This document shows positions 11,322 to 23,323 of a stretch of 64,000 nucleotides of DNA, one piece after another (positions within the stretch are counted from its first letter, which is position 1; every line of letters begins with the position of its first letter). The position numbers were made by a program, and so were the translations under genes. The DNA comes from Prorocentrum cordatum. Taxonomy: Eukaryota > Sar > Dinophyceae > Prorocentrales > Prorocentraceae. The notes below the pieces were generated by a model. That model ran no database searches. It saw only the letters and a program-made list of their open reading frames with translations, and was not told the origin of the DNA. Where the stretch lies: the NCBI GenBank assembly GCA_963575745.1, contig CAUYUJ010016371.1, positions 885,726 through 949,725 of the forward strand, given 5' to 3'.

Positions 11322-12538
11322 AAACAGCTCTCGATACAAAGATGGGTGCCGTGGCTCCGAAGATGGCCACCAGGGCATCGAAGGCCAGCCGCAAGGATTC
11401 AAACAGAGGCCCTTACCCATTTCGAGAAATCGCCTTTTTGAGGGGTGGTGTTCAAACATGGTAAGGGTGGTGCTCTGGCGCGAAAAACAGCTCTCGAAAC
11501 AAAGATGGGGGCCGCAGCTCCGAAGATGGCCTCGAGGGCATGGATGACTGGCTGCAAGGATCAGAAACAAAGACCCCTATCCATTTTGAACAATCGTTTT
11601 TTGAAATGTGATTCTCAAGCAGGGTAAGGGGTGGTGCTTTGGCGCGAAAAAAAGGTCTCGAGTCTCGATGCAACGATGGGGGGGGGGGGGGGGGGGGGGG
11701 GGGTGCGCGGCTCCGAAGATGGCCCCCAAGGGCGTCGAAGACCAGCTGCGAGTATCAAAAAAAGGCCCTTACCTATTTTGAGAAATCGCATTTTTGAATG
11801 GTGAGTTTCAAAAGGGGGAAGGAAGGGATGATTGGGCGCGAAAAACAGCTTTCGATGCAAAGATGGGGGCCGCGGCTCAGAAGATGGCATCAAGAACATG
11901 GAAGGCTGGCTGCAAGGATCAAACAAAAAAACGAGGCCCCTACCTAGTTTGGGAAATCACATGTTTGAACTGTGATTTTTAAACAGGGTAAGGGGGGGTG
12001 GGTTTTGCTTTGACGCGGAAAACAGCTCTCGATGCAAAGATGGGGGCCGTGGCTCCGAAGATGGCCTCCAGGGCATGGATGGCTGGCTGCAAGGATCTGG
12101 AACAGAAGCCCTTAATCATTTTGAGAAATCGTCTCTTCGAGGGGTGATTTTCAAACGGGGCGCGGGGGGGGGGGGGGGGGGTGCTTTGCTTTGGCGCCAA
12201 AAAACAACTCTCGATACAAAGATGGGGGCCGCAGCTCCGAATATGGCCTCCAGGGCATGAACGGCTGGCTGCAAGGATCAAACAAATGCCCTTGCCTATG
12301 TTGAGAAATCACAGCTTTGAAACACGATTCTCAAACAGGGTAATGAAGGGGTGCGCGGGCGCCAAAAAAACAGCATTCGATGCAGAGATGGAGGCCGCGG
12401 CTCAGAAGGTGGCTTCAGGGCATGTGAGGCCAGCTGCAATGATCAAAAAAGATGTCCTTACTTATTTTGAAGGGCGACTGTTTCCAAGGGTGATTCTCAT
12501 ACAGGGTAGAGGGAGCGCGCTTTGGCGCGAAGCGCTCT
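11322..12538. repeat. Tandem array, seven units of about 160-190 bp
   Basis: Units begin with a block resembling AACAGCTCTCGATGCAAAGA at about 11322, 11483, 11649, 11840, 12019, 12200 and 12364. Each continues with 'gccgcggctccgaagatggc', then 'ggctggctgcaaggatca', then a 'gagaaatcg' block and a G-rich spacer. Length differences come mainly from the G-run (26 G at 11678-11703) and the spacer. No conserved protein frame. Confidence 0.92.
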
Positions 12539-13250
12539 TTCAGCCTTTGTCGGGCCCACCAAGCCCGCTTCGGAGATCTCAAATGGGCTCCAAGAGGGCC
12601 CAACATGGCACCCGAAGAGCCACCCAACATAATCATGCCCGAAACTCTCTTGGTGTCATTTGCGGGCCCACCAAGCCCGCTTCGGAGCGTTCAAGTCGGC
12701 TCCAAAAGGGCCCAACATGGCCTCCGAAAAAAAACGCCACCCCAACATAATCATACCCTAGGCGCCTGGTATGATTATGTTGGGGCTCGCTTCGGGTGTC
12801 CACTTGGACCATTCTGAAGCCCTCTTCGAGCCCATGTCGGACCCACCAAGCCCGCTTCGGAAAGCTTAACTGGTCTTCAAGGGAGCCCAACAGGGCAACC
12901 GAAACGCCTCCCAACTGAATCATGCCCGAGGCTTCTGGTGTGATTATGTTGGGGGTTCGTTTCGGAAGCCCTTTTGGGCCATTCTGAAGCCCTCTTGGAG
13001 CCCTTGGCAGACCCACTAAGCCCGCTTCGGAGAGCTCAGATGGGCTCCAAGAGGGCCCAGGATGACACCCGAAACACCACCCAACAGAAGCATGCCCGAG
13101 GCTTCTGGTGTGATTCTGTCGGGCCTCATGTCGGAAGCCCTCTTGAATCAGTATGAAACCCTTTTGGGAACTTTTGGAGCCGCGATGTGCTTTCTTGGGG
13201 GTGCATTGGGGCCGTCTTGGGCCTGCGAGGTGGTCTTCAGGAGCTGCGTT
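12539..13250. repeat. Tandem array, four units of about 115-170 bp
   Basis: The block CCACCAAGCCCGCTTCGGA recurs at about 12557, 12671, 12843 and 13013, each followed by 'ggctccaagagggcccaaca' and a TAATCAT-containing stretch. The array contains a perfect palindrome at 12740-12785. Confidence 0.88.
12740..12785. repeat. 46-bp palindrome inside the tandem array
   Basis: Two 18-bp perfect complementary arms (first arm begins CCCCAACATAATCAT) flank a 10-bp centre. Single-arm versions occur in neighbouring units near 12631, 12937 and 13110, so the palindrome arose by head-to-head joining of two units. Confidence 0.9.
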
Positions 13251-13274
13251 GAAACCCTGTTGGCTCTCAAAGAT

Positions 13275-13573
13275 GACCTGGTCCGACGCACCCCTCACGC
13301 TGATCAGCTACCTCCCCGCCCTGATGAAGAGAACATGGGTTGATCAGCCTGCTGATCAACAACCCCGTTCGTCGCACCCCTCACGCTGATCAAGCGCGTG
13401 TCTTGATCAGCGCGCTGATCAACAGTTGGTCAGCGCGCTGATCAAGACATGCGCTTGATCAGCGTGAGGGGTGCGACGAACGAGATTGTTGATCAGCAGG
13501 CTGATCAACAGATGTCCTCTTGATCAAGGCGGGGGGGTCGCTGATCAGCGTGAGGGGTGCGTCGGACCAGGTC
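13275..13573. repeat. 299-bp foldback element with TGATCA motifs
   Basis: Two arms of about 149 bp, roughly 90% complementary by eye, meet near 13424 with almost no loop. Each arm holds two copies of CGCACCCCTCACGCTGATCA and several TGATCAGC..GCTGATCA palindromes. No flanking target duplication was seen and no protein is encoded. Confidence 0.9.
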
Positions 13574-14505
13574 CCCGAACACAGACGCAAACTCGCTGAG
13601 CAGCATGAGGTTGGCACGAGGTCGCACAGCCGACCGCCCCCACCGAGGCAGCGCCAGCTCCAAGGGGGCCTCCAACCTCAGGGAAACCACGCCGCGCACA
13701 TTTCGGAGGACCTCCCGAGGCGCAGCTGGAAACCCGCACCCTTCACGATCCTCGACACTGTCGTCATGGACGACGGGGGCCGCGCGGAGGAGGCGATGGT
13801 GGCAAGATTGGCAAGCGCCCGCCAGGGGCCTTCCGATTCGGGGGAAGTGGCCTCTCCCCCCCCCCGTTCCTCCCCCTCCTGTGATGCTGCGTGCTCGACA
13901 TTGCCCCTGCATTCGCTCCGTTCTCGTTCTCCCCCTCCCCCTCTCCCCCCTTCCCCTCCTCGCCTCCCCCCCCCTCCCCCCGACGGACATCGACTCAAGA
14001 AGAAGGTCTGTGGACGCATTCCCATGTACATCTGGTGCAATTGGTTTGAACGCCACCACCATCGAACCTCAAGACGCCATGCGTCACGGGCTACGACTTC
14101 CGCGCAAACTCCAACAAAATACGACCGAAACAATGGCACGGTGGCTGGACTTCCCCAATGCAATTATGCAGTTGGGCATCAGAACCGATCTTACTCTCGA
14201 CCTCCATACTGGTCCCACTATCGATCTCAGTATCGAACTCAAAATCGACCTCATCAGCGACCAGCGACATCGCGATGTGATTATCAGTGGATATCACTAT
14301 CAATCGCGCCAGCGAGTGGCATGAGGCAACGCAAAATGCAATCCACCACATGAAACGGAGCAGCCAATTGGCGGAACATGCGTGGTAAAAGGCACAACGC
14401 ATGGGGTCTTGCAGCGCACTGCACAGCATTGCGTTAAATTTCAATGCGCTGCCACTTCTGACGTTCAAAAACTCTGCGTTTGCCTCGGCACGCCCCCGTC
14501 CCAGG
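13574..14505. other. No supported gene
   Basis: Mixed sequence with a C-rich tract at 13850-13985 and loose 'tcgatctcagtatcgaact' type repeats at 14180-14260. Open frames on both strands are long only where sequence is C-rich. Confidence 0.45.
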
Positions 14506-14617
14506 GGGAGAGGGTAGGGAGGGGAGAGAGAGGGAGAGAGAGAGAGAGGGAGAGAGAGAGAGAGAGAGGGAGAGAGAGGGAGAGAGAGAGAGAGAGAGAG
14601 GGAAATAGAGAGAGGTT
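14506..14617. repeat. (GA)n / GAGAGG-rich microsatellite
   Basis: Purine-only plus strand dominated by GA with GAGAGG variants. Confidence 0.95.
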
Positions 14618-14717
14618 GATTGAGAAGGAAGGGGAACCCCTCAGGCCTCAGCCTCAGGAGGTGGGATTGCTCCACTCCTCTCTCTTGCGTCTTGGGCAAT
14701 GTCACATATAAATTCAA

Positions 14718-16283
14718 TCAAACGTGGGCGGCCGCTGGCGCGGGCGCGGCCGCCGACCCGGAAGCGGCGCCAACTCCCTGGGCGTACAGGTCAGCCACGG
14801 CGGTGACCAACATCTCATACGCGTCAGTGCCTGGCGAGGCGTCGTCGAGGTACTGGCGAAGAGTGGCGACGTCCTCGGGGGGCGGAATCAAGGCCGACGC
14901 ACCCGCGGCAAAAACATGAAGAAGAACATGGCGGGGTGACGCCACCCACGCTCTGATAAGAAAACCCGAATGGGCCGATCGCGCACTGGTGCCCGACGAA
15001 CTCGCGAGGAGCCTTCTGGGGGCATGGATGCGCGACAGCCCCATGACGAGTTCTAGAAGCACGCAGGCGATAAGAAGAAAAAGGATGAAGAAGAGGAGGA
15101 CAAGGACAGGGAGGTGGGGGAGGGGAGGAGTGACCCTGCCCAAGACGGCTCCGAAAGCGCTTACCAAGACTCCTCGACCCCCGCTCCCCCCTAGGCTGAA
15201 GCCCTCCTGGGCCCGTACTGGGGTCTCTTGCAGCTCTCTGTGGGCCCGTCGCATTTGCCGCCGCCGTCGTTGAAGTTAATCGTGCGTCAGCATCTCTCTC
15301 CCTCACCCATCATCCTCAGTATTGCTGTCGCCTGCTGCTCCTCCTCCTCCTCTTCCTCCTCCTCATTTCCTCCTCCTCCCCCTGGTTCCCCCCCTAACCC
15401 CTGCTCCTCCTGCTCCCCTCATCCTGGGCGCATGTTCGGATTCACCAGTGTTAGTTCGAGCCCGTCGCCCTACGGCGGCCAACGACCGCGCGCCGCGAGC
15501 TCCTGCGGCGAGTGCGCCGCGAGCCACCGCGACGGGACCCGCGGCGGCTGTCATAAACCATTTTCGGCCACGCAACATTTATGGTTCGAGGCCCCGCGGG
15601 CCTCGATGTCGCGAAGCTCAAGTACGCCTTCCAGCAGACGCGCGTAGCCCTCAGCGTTGTAAGGGTCAGGGTCCTGCCGCCGCGCCGCCGCGCCGCCGCA
15701 GCGCGCGCCTCCGCCGCCGCGATGCGCGACTCGGCGGCGCGCGCGCGCCTCCGCGGAAGTCGCGCGCGTTTCCGCTGAAACCGCGGCCGCCATGCGCACC
15801 CCCGCCGAGGTCGCGCGCTCCTCCGCGGCGGCCGCGCGCTCCTCCGCGGCGTCCGCGCGCGTCGCCGCCGAGGCCGCGCGCGCCTCTCAGGGGGGCACGC
15901 GCGTCACATAGCCGCAGTCACACCCTCGCGGTCTAGATTGCCACGCAAGGCCCCGACGGATGCAGGGCGCCGCGTCGCGAACGCTACGCCGCATCCGCGC
16001 GACGGCGGCAGGGCGCGGCAAGGCGCGCGGGACATGACGCCCTGCATCCGCGCGGCCGCGGGCGGCTGAAGGGCCGAGCCCGCGAGGCCGCGGGGGCTGT
16101 TATGCAGAACTTCTGACCATGAACCTCTGCAGCCCCAGCGCGTTCTTTCATGTAGGCGTGGCCCGAGCGGCCCGAACGGCCGCCGCGGCGTTTCTTTTGT
16201 GGAGGCGGCGCCGCGTGCATCGCCGCGGTAGCCGAGGCGGCCGCGGGCGCGGCCGCCGCCTCCGCTGGCCTCGCCTCGTCCAT
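14718..16283 (-). CDS. Possible multi-exon gene, alanine-rich, function unknown
   Basis: Three exon-like patches on the minus strand. (a) 16283-16128: ATG, Ala/Pro-rich start and a basic KKRRGGR patch, reaching a donor-like GAG|GTTCAT. (b) About 15691-15595: acceptor-like GGCGGCAG|GAC then an Asp/Tyr/Glu/Leu mixed frame. (c) About 14873-14718: acceptor-like CCCCGAG|GAC then a helix-like frame ending in an Ala/Pro-rich tail and a stop at 14718. The stretches between are extremely CG-rich or repetitive. Donors for (b) were not resolved and phases could not all be reconciled, so this is a suggestion rather than a model. No family recognised. Confidence 0.3.
15300..15430. repeat. Pyrimidine-rich (TCC)n tract
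   Basis: C/T-only plus strand with CTCCTC repeats. If the gene suggested at 14718-16283 is real, this lies in an intron as a purine-rich stretch on its sense strand. Confidence 0.85.
15670..15900. repeat. CG-dense tract (CGCGCG, GCCGCCGCG)
   Basis: Nearly pure C/G with recurring GCCGCGCGC and CTCCGCGG words; alternating CG runs are present. Overlaps the possible exon (b) of the tentative minus-strand gene. Confidence 0.8.
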
Positions 16284-16484
16284 TCGGCGGAATCAGCGGG
16301 GCCCCCCGCCGACCGACCTGGCCGCCGCCGGCGCGGGCGGCGCCGGCTCGTGCGAAGTTCCCACAAGCGCGCGTCGAGCTCTACATTGCAACGCTGGCTG
16401 GGCACGTTGCAAGGACTTGCAAGGATGGCCTGAAACGCGTGAGGGGAGCGCCCCCGTGCCGACATGGGCGCGTTGTGCGTGGGG

Positions 16485-17100
16485 GCGCCGCGCGCGCGGG
16501 GTCTGCGTTGCCCCATGACACGGTACATGCGCGACAAGCAATGTTACGTTGGATACCAACACCGATTAGTGCTCACCTCAATTTCCAAACCAGCATGGCG
16601 ACTTTCCCAATGTGGACACGGCAGAACTCCTAGGAGTTCTGCACTGACCAATCAGTAAGTCGCCACGTTGGTTTGGAAACTCAAGTGGCCCATTTAGCGG
16701 TGGCCGCTTGCATTTCCAAAATAGCATGGCTTCTTGCGCACGTGCCATGCCATGGGGCATGGGGCAACGCAAACACCGCGCGCGCGAGCGTTGACCGCGG
16801 TCGAAAAGTCACCATGTCGGCATGGAAACACAAGCGAGCACTTAGCGGTGACCGCTCGGACGTCTGTTTTAACATGATTTTGTGCGCATGCGCCGTGCCA
16901 TGGGTCAACACAGACCACGCGCGCGCGAGGAGTTCTGCATGGGTGGCAATCGAAAAGTCGCCATGATGGCTTGGCAACTCAAACGCACACGCGAGCGATG
17001 GCCAATTGGATTTCCAACGTCGCATGGCTTCTTGCGCAAGTACCGTGCCGTCAGTCGATACAGGCTCCGCGCGCACGCGCGCGACCGCCAGGGTTGTGGC
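16485..17100. repeat. Diverged ~150-bp repeats with CGCGCG runs
   Basis: Units carrying 'catggcttcttgcgca', 'gccatg', and a run of CGCGCG recur near 16730, 16870 and 17030. Reverse-orientation relatives lie at 16485-16520 and 19110-19170. They are related in layout to the array that follows. Confidence 0.7.
16579..16680. repeat. Foldback with a 22-bp perfect palindromic core
   Basis: The core palindrome at 16621-16642 is centred on CCTAGG. Outer arms (TTTCCAAACCAGCATGGCGA and its near-complement ending at 16679) match at about 19 of 21 positions. It starts the CG-rich repeat region. Confidence 0.85.
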
Positions 17101-17124
17101 TAGATTTCTCATGCACGTCAGGCG

Positions 17125-18440
17125 ATGTTAACTCAAAAACCCAATGGTGATAACCCAATGTAAAATTCCATTCTCGGATCAGAGAAGGCGATCATCTGAA
17201 CGTGGAACAGGCCAACCTCACAACTCAATGGTTCTCCCGCGCGCGCCGCCGACCACCAACGCGCTTGCGCGCGTTTCCATGCAATGGGGGCGATGTTAAC
17301 CCCAAAACCCAATTTCGAAAACCCAATGTAAAATTTCGTTCTCAGATCAGAAGAGGAGATTACTTGAATGTGCAATACACGAGTCTGACAATTCGATGAT
17401 CCTTCCGCGCGCGCGCGCGCCCGCCCTACAAACGACGGATTTGCATGCGCGTCAATTCAATGGAAGCGATGTTAACTCGAAAACCCAATGGCGAAAACCC
17501 AATGTAAAATTTCATTCCCAGAGCAGAAGAGGCGGTCATCTGAATGTGAAATTTTTATTTATTTTTTTTTAAAAAAAAAAAAGTCTGAATATGCAGTTGC
17601 CTTTATGCGCGCGCGACCGCCGACGGATTTGCCTGCATTTCCATGAATGGAAGCGATGTTAACTCAAAAACCCAATGGTGAAAACCCAATGTAAAATTTC
17701 ATTCTCAGACCAGACGAGGCGATCATCTGAACGTGGAATATAAGAGCCCAAGCATTCAGCAATCGTTCCGCGCCCGCCCGCAACTGCCGACGGATTTGTA
17801 TGACCTTCCATTCAATGGAAGCGGTGTTTAACTCAAAAACCGAATGGTGAAAACCCAATGTAAAAAATCATTCTCAGATCACCAGGAGGCGATCATCTGA
17901 ATTTGAAATATACAGATCTGACGCAACTGCGATTCCGCGCGCGCGACCGCCGACGGATTTGCGTGCATTTCCACAGAATGGAAGCGATGTTAACTCAAAA
18001 ACCCAATGGTGAAAACCCAATGTAAAATTTCATTCTCAGATCACAAGAGGCGATTCTATGAATGTGAAATGTAGCAGTTTCCATATTGAATGATCTTCAC
18101 GCGCGCGCGCGCGGGCGCGACCGCCAACGGATGTGTATGCATTTCCATACAATGGCAGCGATGTTAACTCAAAAACCCAATGTTGAAAACCCAATGTAAA
18201 ATTTCATTCTCAGATCACACGAGGCGATCATAGGAATGTGAAAAATAGCAGTTTCCATATTCAATGATCCTCACGCGCGCGCGCGCGCGACCGCCAACGG
18301 ATTTGTATGCATTTTCATACAATGGGAGCGATGTTAACTCAAAAACCAAATGGTGAAAACCCAATGTATAATTTCATTCTCAGATCAAAACAGGAGATCC
18401 TACGATTGTGAAGTATACAAGCTTGTTTATTCCATGATCT
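17125..18440. repeat. Forward tandem array, eight units of about 165-185 bp
   Basis: The block GCGATGTTAACTCAAAAACC recurs at about 17128, 17290, 17467, 17652, 17820, 17986, 18158 and 18328. Each unit continues 'cccaatgtaaaatttcattc', 'tcagatca', a 'gaggcgatcat' block, a variable segment, an alternating CG run, and 'gaccgccgacggatttg'. An A/T run at 17553-17582 interrupts one unit. Confidence 0.95.
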
Positions 18441-18479
18441 ACACACGCGCGCGCGCGTGCAGACCATTGAATATCAAAA

Positions 18480-19080
18480 AAGATATATTTCGAATTTAGA
18501 TGACCTCCTCTTCTGATCTGAGAATGAATTTTTACATTGGGTTTTCACCATTCGGTTTTTGAGTTAACATCGCTTCCATTCTATGGACATGCATACTAAT
18601 CAGTTGGCGGTCGCGCCCGCGCGCGCGCGCGTGAGGACCATTGCGGACCATTGCATATGCAAATTGTTATATTTCACATTCATATAATCGCCTCTTTGTG
18701 ATCTGAGAATGAAGTTTTACATTGGGTTTTCACCATTGGGTTTTTGAGTTAACATCGCTGCAATTGTATGGAAATGCATACACATCCGTTGGCGGTCGCG
18801 CCCGCGCGCGCGCGCGCGTGAAGATCACTGAATATGAAAACTGCTACATTTCACATTCATATAATCGCCTCTTGCGATCAGAGAATGAAGTTTTACATTG
18901 GGTTTTCACCATTCGGTCTTTGGAATGAACATCGTTTTGATTGCGTTGAAGTGCAAGTTAAGTGCGCAGGCGCGCGCACAACGCGCGTGCGGAAGGACCT
19001 GTCAGCATGCCCTCTTCTGATCAGATAATGAAATTTTACATTTGATTTTCACCATTGGATTGTTGAATGGTACTTGCTTC
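18480..19080. repeat. Same ~170-bp unit in inverted orientation, four units
   Basis: The reverse complement of the forward block (ACATTGGGTTTTCACCATT) occurs at about 18535, 18719, 18895 and, more diverged, 19036. Together with 17125-18440 this makes a long head-to-head repeat with the turn at about 18440-18530. Confidence 0.95.
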
Positions 19081-19189
19081 ATTTGCATAAAATTGCAAGC
19101 AACTGCGGTGCTTGTCGCGCGCGCGCGCAAGGTCTGCGCTGCCCCTGGGCATGGCACGCGCGCGGTACGCCATGTGAATTTGAAAATCC

Positions 19190-20442
<1,253 letters not shown>

Positions 20443-20816
20443 CTGTAGTCGAATCGCCAGGCCCCCTTCAGGATCTTCGCGCCGCAGACCCAGCACAGCG
20501 CCTGAGCCGACGGGGATTTCTCGAAACCCTTGATGCCCTTGGACAGCACCCCGAACGCTGGAGCAGGACCTGCAGGCACATGAGGGACCACTGGGGGCGC
20601 ACCAGGTCCATCATCAGGAGGTGGCGGAACCGGAACGCCAGGGGCGACAGGTGCAGCAGGGCCAGGGCCAGGACCAGGCGCCTGCGCAGGCTGGGGGGGA
20701 GGCGGGCGGGGTGCGGAGGGGTCGCAGAAGACGAAGACCAGGGCCCCCCAGGGCCAAGGTTCCGCGCGGCAGGGGGGCCGCGGCACGCGGCATGCCCATG
20801 GGCGGAGGCGAGGGGG
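20443..20816 (-). CDS. Candidate 3' exon with CWVC motif, probably of the 21023-25409 gene
   Basis: The acceptor is strong: a T-rich run (from the plus-strand CAAACAAACAAA tract) leads to CCACCTTCCAG|CCC, so the exon starts at 20816 in phase 0. The frame is Pro/Ala/Gly-rich for about 90 residues, then changes to a compact segment with C-W-V-C, basic/aromatic residues (W-R-F-D-Y-R), and a donor-like ACAG|GTTCAG at 20443. The CxxC segment could be half of a zinc site. A phase-0 non-canonical donor GAG|GCCCCT at 21131/21130 would connect it to the preceding exon (intron 314 nt); this is inferred, since GC donors are common in dinoflagellates. No downstream exon was found. Confidence 0.45.
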
Positions 20817-21022
20817 CTGGAAGGTGGAGGAGGACAAGACCAAACAAACAAACAAAACAAACAAAGGTGGACGGCGGTGGAGCGGAGGGCGAGGAGGGCA
20901 AGGGGAGGGGCTGGGGCGCGGGAGGAAGAGGATCGAGAGCCGACGGGAGGATGGGAAGTTTCGGCGACTACACGACCAAAGCGACGCCAAGACTCCAGCC
21001 AGTTTTCACTCGACACCCTGTT

Positions 21023-22930
21023 TCAGCGGGCGGGAAGAACGAGACAATGACATGAGGAGGTGAGGAGCGAGGGCGGTGAGTCGGCGGCAGACGGAGATGG
21101 GCAGCAGGCAGGAGTTTGATGATCAGGGGCCTCGTCGCTGCTAGTAGAGCTGCCCTCGTCGAAATCGCTGCCCATGTCGGGGGCGGCCTCGTCCATGCCC
21201 TCTGGGTCAGACTCGTCGCTGTGCGGCCCTGGCTCAGCGGCAGCGTGCTCACCGTCGCCGTGGCCGCTGTGGTGACCATGGTCATCGGAACCAGCTGCGG
21301 CGGCCGTCGCCTTCTGAGCTACGACCACTTTCTTCGGCTTGATGCCGAAGGGCAGCACATCATTTTTTTCCCGATGCGGCTTCTCGACCTCGGCCACCAG
21401 CAACGACTCGTTCATAACCAGGACTCGCTTCTCGAAGATCAACATGTCAGCTTCGGGGTCCGCGTCGCCTCGCCATGCAATCACCGATGCATGGTGGATC
21501 TCTGACGCCGATGCGCCAAGTGCGATGGCGCTGTCCAAGAGAACGTTCCGAAAGACGAGATGCCAAGTACGGGTAACTGCACGCCCGCGACCGTCAACAG
21601 CCACAGTAGCGGCGCGATCGAGGTCGCGACCAGGCGGCGCGCACGCGTTCAGGAAGTACGCCGCCTCGCCTTTCCCGAACAACCTGCAATAGAGTACGTG
21701 CTGCCCTGCCCCCTCGGCTCCTGGAACAAAGATGTGCACGGGCAAGGGGCCAGCGTGAATCAGGCCAAGCCTCGCCAAAGCAGCGTAGAAGTTCTTGAAC
21801 GACGTGCCGCATAGGTCGACCACGTCGTCTGTCTCGCAAAGGCCGCCGTACTTCATGCAGCACACTTCGTCGGCTGGCATCGGCCCAGACGCTGTCAGCA
21901 CGCGGGGGTCGTACGAGAAGGACGCGCACGCCGAAGCCTCAACTCGTTCGTCCGCCCAGTCAACCACGAAGTCGGGCCGCAAGGCAGAACTCATGCAAGC
22001 AATCCCTGCGCCGCACTTCCACACGTTGTGTCCCTCCATCTCGCGCATGCTGCATAGCGCTGCTTCCCGTCTAACCTTCCGACGGGCTTCTTCCCGAGAT
22101 GGCAGGGCCCAAGGCGTGGCAGTTGCTCGGTCGACGTATTCCTTGAACGAAATCCCGTCGCACCCATCGACCTTTGCTTGTTCTGATTGGGCAAGGCCTT
22201 CGTAGTAAGCCGTCTGAGCTGGGCTGCGTCGCCTCCAGCGCTCCGAAACAGAAACGAGCCTCTCGGCGGAAGAGCCCGCGGCGACTGCATCTGGCTCACC
22301 ATTTCCCCTCTCAAAGTTGTGACTGATGAACATGTCGTAGGCCCTGACCTTCCTCTTCTTCCTGAACGCGCTGCCCCAGTGGCGCCTCTTCCGCTTGAGC
22401 GGGTTCTTGCCTTTCAGATTCTTGGAGGTCTTGAAAGCGTGCAGGACCTGGTTGTACCGCCTAACGTTCTTCTCGCCGACGCACTCTGTAATGCATCGCA
22501 TTGTCAGGTTGCGAGCGTCTCGGCGGATGGCGGCAGCGTAAGTTGTGGCTCCGAGGGTTCTCAGCTGAAGTGCGCGCCCGCGTCGCTTCCGAGCTTCCTG
22601 TCCCAACAGATGTTTCCGCTCGACCTTGGTAGACGTAACCCTCAGGACGCTCAGCAGGCGTCGAAGCACACGATGAGCTCTCCGAGAAGTGGATCGCTCG
22701 CGAAGCCGCCTCAGCCAAACTCGGCTAAAGCATGGGTCCACACACTTTGCACACGCTGTAGCCTGCGCGTGCACAACGTTCAACTCAGTCGATATAGTGT
22801 CGAAGTCCCAGATGTGGTCCCTCACGGACCGCAAGATTCTGAACGCGGGCTGGTCGTACGGGCGAACCAGCCGCCGCCAAGTGTCCACGATCGCGACACA
22901 CATCCGCCGAGACGCCTCGCGGCAGACGAG
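21023..22930 (-). CDS. Exon 2 of large minus-strand gene; basic then acidic, function unknown
   Basis: The acceptor CGGTTTGCTCAG|CTC places the exon start at 22930, phase 0. The frame then runs 635 codons to TGA at 21023. Order of features: a helical region rich in Arg; two basic clusters (KRKRRHW and FRKKRKVR, nuclear-localisation-like) about 180 residues in; a Cys-containing central region with several C-x2-6-C pairs; a mixed beta-like region; and a final ~90 residues very rich in His, Asp, Glu, Ser and Gly. The last ~25 codons are Ser/Pro/Cys-rich and may be past a splice donor. Residues upstream of 22930 in this frame are Leu/Ser/Pro filler from a pyrimidine-rich intron. No homologue recognised. 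Confidence 0.7.
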   Translation of the reverse strand, partial: LVCREASRRMCVAIVDTWRRLVRPYDQPAFRILRSVRDHIWDFDTISTELNVVHAQATACAKCVDPCFSRVWLRRLRERSTSRRAHRVLRRLLSVLRVTSTKVERKHLLGQEARKRRGRALQLRTLGATTYAAAIRRDARNLTMRCITECVGEKNVRRYNQVLHAFKTSKNLKGKNPLKRKRRHWGSAFRKKRKVRAYDMFISHNFERGNGEPDAVAAGSSAERLVSVSERWRRRSPAQTAYYEGLAQSEQAKVDGCDGISFKEYVDRATATPWALPSREEARRKVRREAALCSMREMEGHNVWKCGAGIACMSSALRPDFVVDWADERVEASACASFSYDPRVLTASGPMPADEVCCMKYGGLCETDDVVDLCGTSFKNFYAALARLGLIHAGPLPVHIFVPGAEGAGQHVLYCRLFGKGEAAYFLNACAPPGRDLDRAATVAVDGRGRAVTRTWHLVFRNVLLDSAIALGASASEIHHASVIAWRGDADPEADMLIFEKRVLVMNESLLVAEVEKPHREKNDVLPFGIKPKKVVVAQKATAAAAGSDDHGHHSGHGDGEHAAAEPGPHSDESDPEGMDEAAPDMGSDFDEGSSTSSDEAPDHQTPACCPSPSAADSPPSLLTSSCHCLVLPAR

Positions 22931-23323
22931 CTGAGCAAACCGAGGAGGAACAGTTGAAGGGTGGGAGGAGAAGGAGGAGAAGAGAAGGGGCGTAGAGGAG
23001 AGAGGAAAACAGACCCGTAGGAGGAGGAGGGGGAGAGGGAGGAGGAGGGAGGAGGCGCAAGGAGATGGGAGGCCCCGCAGCCCCGCAGCCCGCCGATCGA
23101 ATGGATTCAAAGAAGGCCCAGGGCCCCAAGACCCTGGAGTCCAGGAAGGCACCTCGCAGTGAATGGGCCCCTGATCAGGCCTTTCTCCTCCGCGCCCTCG
23201 TCATCATCCCTCCGCCTCCTTCTAACTCTCGCACCCGACGCCATCTCCACCATCTCCTCCCCCTCCCACCTCCCCTCAGCTTGCAAGGATCAAGGCAAAG
23301 CGTTAGCGCATATCGGCCTCGAC
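22931..23323 (-). other. Predicted intron (393 nt)
   Basis: Donor GGCAAG|GTCGAG and acceptor TTTGCTCAG|CTC are both phase 0. The acceptor side is strongly pyrimidine-rich over 150 nt on the sense strand. If unspliced, the upstream frame stops 7 codons later (TAA at about 23303). Confidence 0.6.

Noticed and set aside
17125-19080. CRISPR-like direct repeats with spacers
   Set aside because: Units are ~170 bp with diverged spacers, present in both orientations, in eukaryotic repeat DNA, with no cas genes.
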